A DNA stretch of 64,000 nucleotides, from contig OX485807.1 in assembly GCA_950295325.1 (NCBI GenBank), forward strand, positions 40,206,440-40,270,439, written 5' to 3'. Below, piece by piece: positions 61,713-64,000 of this stretch. Position 1 is the first letter of the stretch, and every line of letters begins with the position of its first letter. The notes beneath the pieces were generated by a model, which saw nothing but the letters and a program-made list of their open reading frames with translations, made no database searches and was not told the origin of the DNA. Source of the DNA: Polytrichum commune. Taxonomy: Eukaryota > Streptophyta > Polytrichopsida > Polytrichales > Polytrichaceae. A program made the translations under genes and the position numbers.

Positions 61713-61750
61713 AGTCTCGATCGATGTCCCGCAAATTCCGATGAATCTGT

Positions 61751-62399
61751 CTGCCCCAGTGCCGACGGCCATTATAAAGTCGAAAGTTGACCCTGTTATC
61801 AGGGGTCAAAGATACGCAGTTTAATATGAACGAGTAATTGCGCAAAGTTGCAGATAGCTGTTGATGAGCTCAGCAGACGGCGGTGCACGCTTTATTAGTT
61901 ATTATGATGTGTTTCTCAAATCAAATCGCAGCTTCGGAAGTAAACACTGAGACTTTCGGGGTAAATTCCGTGGATGGGCAGTGTGTATAATTAGGAGCTC
62001 AAGACCCACCAGATCAAACATCTGACATCGACTGTAAAAGCGCCAAAAACTGGATTCTCAGAGTACGACCAAGGTCATCTGAGGTTAGATTTCCAACCGC
62101 TCTCTTGGTGTTCCTCCTCCCCAGTGTTGCAGTGAGCAGCTGGGACTCTGCGTGTTTCAGGTTTCCAGGCTCCTCAAGGTTCTTAGAATGCATGGAGAGA
62201 TTTCAATTTCATGCCTCTTATTGCTAGTTGAGCTGCCTGCATTATCAGTGTAAGGATCGAGAACGGGCTCACATTCACGTCGGCACGCGAGTATCGATGT
62301 TTTGTTCTTTAGTCTTTCTTGCGTTGCCTGCAACTGATAGAGCATCAGTGAAGCATAGTTTCGTTTGTCAGAGGTGTAAGTTCATCAAACATTCCCAGT
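61751..62399. other. Spacer upstream of peptide copy 4
   Basis: GC-richer than the spacer on either side. Short frames on both strands have no recognisable motif. Confidence 0.45.
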
Positions 62400-62725
62400 A
62401 AGGTTTGTGGACCCAGTATGGGCACTTTCAACTCCACATACAACTAAATTAGCCGTTGGATCTGACTGCAAATTGTCACATCCAGTTAGCAATCGCGATG
62501 AATCTTGAAGATTGGCATGTCGAGTTTACACAGTCATAGTGAAGAGTATCTCTCTCTTCAGACGGTCACGTAGAGACTCCCAATCGTGTGAACTGCTGAA
62601 CCTAGAATGCTGTCTATATATGTTTGTACATAGTCCAATCTCATGTTTCGAAACACAAGTCTGTTCCGTGTCCTGTCCTTAACTACAAGCCCGCTCAAAT
62701 ATAGGTGTCCAATTAAGACGAGTGA
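62400..62725 (+). repeat. Dispersed repeat R2 upstream of peptide copy 4
   Basis: Contains GTATGGGCACTTTCAACTCC, GCCGTTGGATCTGACTG, CATAGTCCAATCTCATGTTT and GCTCAAATATAGGTGTCCAA. It lies 160 bp before the start codon of copy 4, as another R2 lies upstream of copy 1. Confidence 0.75.
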
Positions 62726-62884
62726 CATCATAGCACATACCTTAATGGTGAGTGATATTCTAAAAGCTTCTCATCGTTATTCTACTGCAGGATTATTTGC
62801 ATCAAAGGAGGTTGCCGTCGTTTAATCTACTTGCAAGCTTGACGACGACGACGTTCAGGGATTTTATTTTACTTGGCAGCACAG

Positions 62885-63256
62885 ATGGCGTCCAGGCCAA
62901 TTTTCACCAAGTTCACAATCCTCGCGATTGCCTTCATGGGACTTATCCAGCTTCAGATTGCAGGCTCCATCCGACTGCCGCCGCCAGACTCTCGAAGCAC
63001 TCGAGATTCTAGGACCCCAGCTTCAGATGAGCTGAAAACTCTCCCACTGGTAGGCTTACAGTTGGGCAATAAATTTAATACCGATGATCCTGGGACAGAA
63101 TTTCCAATTTCCACACAAACTGATCATGTTGCGGACTTGACTCAAGAATCGGCAGATTCATCCACTTCCCCGCCACACATGAGCTGGAAGTTACACGCAC
63201 AGATCTTGCCCAACAAGTACCCACCTCCACCAGGCGGCAACCCAACACATGGTTGA
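62885..63256 (+). CDS. Secreted-peptide precursor (family copy 4), 123 residues
   Basis: A single exon. The signal peptide is MASRPIFTKFTILAIAFMGL then IQLQIAGS, with likely cleavage before IRLPPPDSRSTRDS. The middle is acidic and serine/threonine-rich. The conserved C-terminal block is SPPHMSWKLHAQILP then NKYPPPPGGNPTHG. Compared with copy 2, the end is PTHG rather than PTHNR. Secretion and processing to a short proline-rich peptide is inferred from the layout. The first ATG matches the start of copies 1 and 2. Putative polyadenylation signal AATAAA is at 63439. Confidence 0.85.
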   Translation: MASRPIFTKFTILAIAFMGLIQLQIAGSIRLPPPDSRSTRDSRTPASDELKTLPLVGLQLGNKFNTDDPGTEFPISTQTDHVADLTQESADSSTSPPHMSWKLHAQILPNKYPPPPGGNPTHG

Positions 63257-63438
63257 GTGTTGTTCAGCAGCTCCTGGCTTGACAGTACTGATCGATATAG
63301 AACAAATTACTGATAGTCACTAAATTCTTTATGGAGATCATAGATAACTCGGTTTCCTATACCTTTCCTTAGTTAGTTGAAATCAGTTCTCAAAGTTTGG
63401 CAAAACTAGTACTGTATGTGTAATTAATTGAGCAATGA

Positions 63439-63470
63439 AATAAATATATATATATATATATATATATACT
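63439..63470. repeat. Polyadenylation signal merging into an AT microsatellite
   Basis: AATAAA at 63439-63444 runs into an AT dinucleotide tract, about 185 bp after the stop of copy 4. Confidence 0.6.
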
Positions 63471-63834
63471 GCAAAAGTATATCTTACAAATCTGTTGATC
63501 AGAACCCCATGTTTGTACACTGTCTTCAAATCGTTTCATCAAATCGAGTCTACTGAAAGGAAAGTGCCATGTTAAGACTTTATTATACGTCATTGCAAAA
63601 CTACATACATCTGCACTTTGCGTAAACAAGTCGGGTTGAATCTTCCAAGTATCAATGGCAGGCGGCCAAGTACCGACACTTCTTTGTGCAAATGAATTGG
63701 AATCAATGTCACAAAACTCGTAGGCGTGCAATATCTCTGCCTACAACCCCAACTGAGACTTCATAGTCTGCCGCATCACATGCAAATCGGTCGCCGCATG
63801 TGAGGTAGACGTGCTCAAGTTGAACATAACAATA

Positions 63835-64000
63835 ATCTAGACACCTACATTCGGGTGGTATGTGTGGTTAGGTGTGGATTTAAGAATTGGCTCTAAAAAG
63901 ACATCTGCTTCATAGAGATTGGTAACCATTCTAGGTTCAATAGTCAACATGATTGAAGAGACTTATATGACCATTTCATGAGCACAAGAATCTTCACTTT
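63835..64000 (-). repeat. Dispersed repeat R1, inverted, cut by the window edge
   Basis: On the minus strand it reads AAAGTGAAGATTCTTGTGCT, CATGAAATGGTCATATAAGT and then the conserved 3' half. The remainder lies outside the window. Confidence 0.8.

Larger units (their letters stand above)
60913..61750. repeat. 418-bp tandem duplication
   Basis: CTTGTAAAA...GGGTCTA...ATTGGGCAT at 60913 recurs at 61331. The first unit ends GATGAAATTG and the second ends GATGAATCTG at the matching place. Each unit contains a CACTA-like MITE, so the MITE was present before the duplication. Confidence 0.8.

Overview
The window is nuclear DNA of a land plant. A complete 25-exon RPB2 gene (second-largest subunit of RNA polymerase II) reads as a plant protein, introns are short and GT-AG, and the rest is a dense mix of MITEs, SINEs, decayed transposons and AT-rich spacer. 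I cannot name the species. A LysM plus lysozyme-like gene and the type of transposon present would suit a non-seed plant (bryophyte, lycophyte or fern), but that is inference.

Layout. 1-2390: AT-rich spacer with a truncated 5S-like repeat at the left edge. 2391-9156: a candidate 6.8 kb TIR transposon with two divergently oriented decayed genes, one transposase-like (minus strand) and one with an amino-methyltransferase-like motif (plus strand), separated by an 8-copy 212-bp satellite. 9157-17241: MITEs and two dispersed repeat families called R1 and R2 here. 17242-21234, minus strand: a 4-exon gene for a 326-residue protein with two LysM domains and an i-type-lysozyme-like domain. Its introns hold a 5S-rRNA-derived SINE and a TIR element. 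24071-33073, plus strand: RPB2, 1185 residues. 33074-40800: R1, an R2-like/RLE-type LINE 3' fragment and CACTA-type MITEs. 40828-63256, plus strand: four dispersed members of one secreted-peptide precursor family, two intact (53071, 62885) and two broken (40828, 57979). One broken copy is cut inside its signal-peptide sequence by a 145-bp MITE with a clean 3-bp target duplication. Between them lie a tRNA-derived SINE with a 13-bp target duplication and a 365-bp fully palindromic element with seven internal repeats.

Only four genes look alive: the LysM/lysozyme gene, RPB2 and the two peptide precursors. The most novel items are the peptide family (proline-rich C-terminus ending in PTHN or PTHG), the LysM-lysozyme fusion, the methylase-linked transposon and the 5S-derived SINE. 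All splice junctions and alignments were worked out by eye, without database searches.
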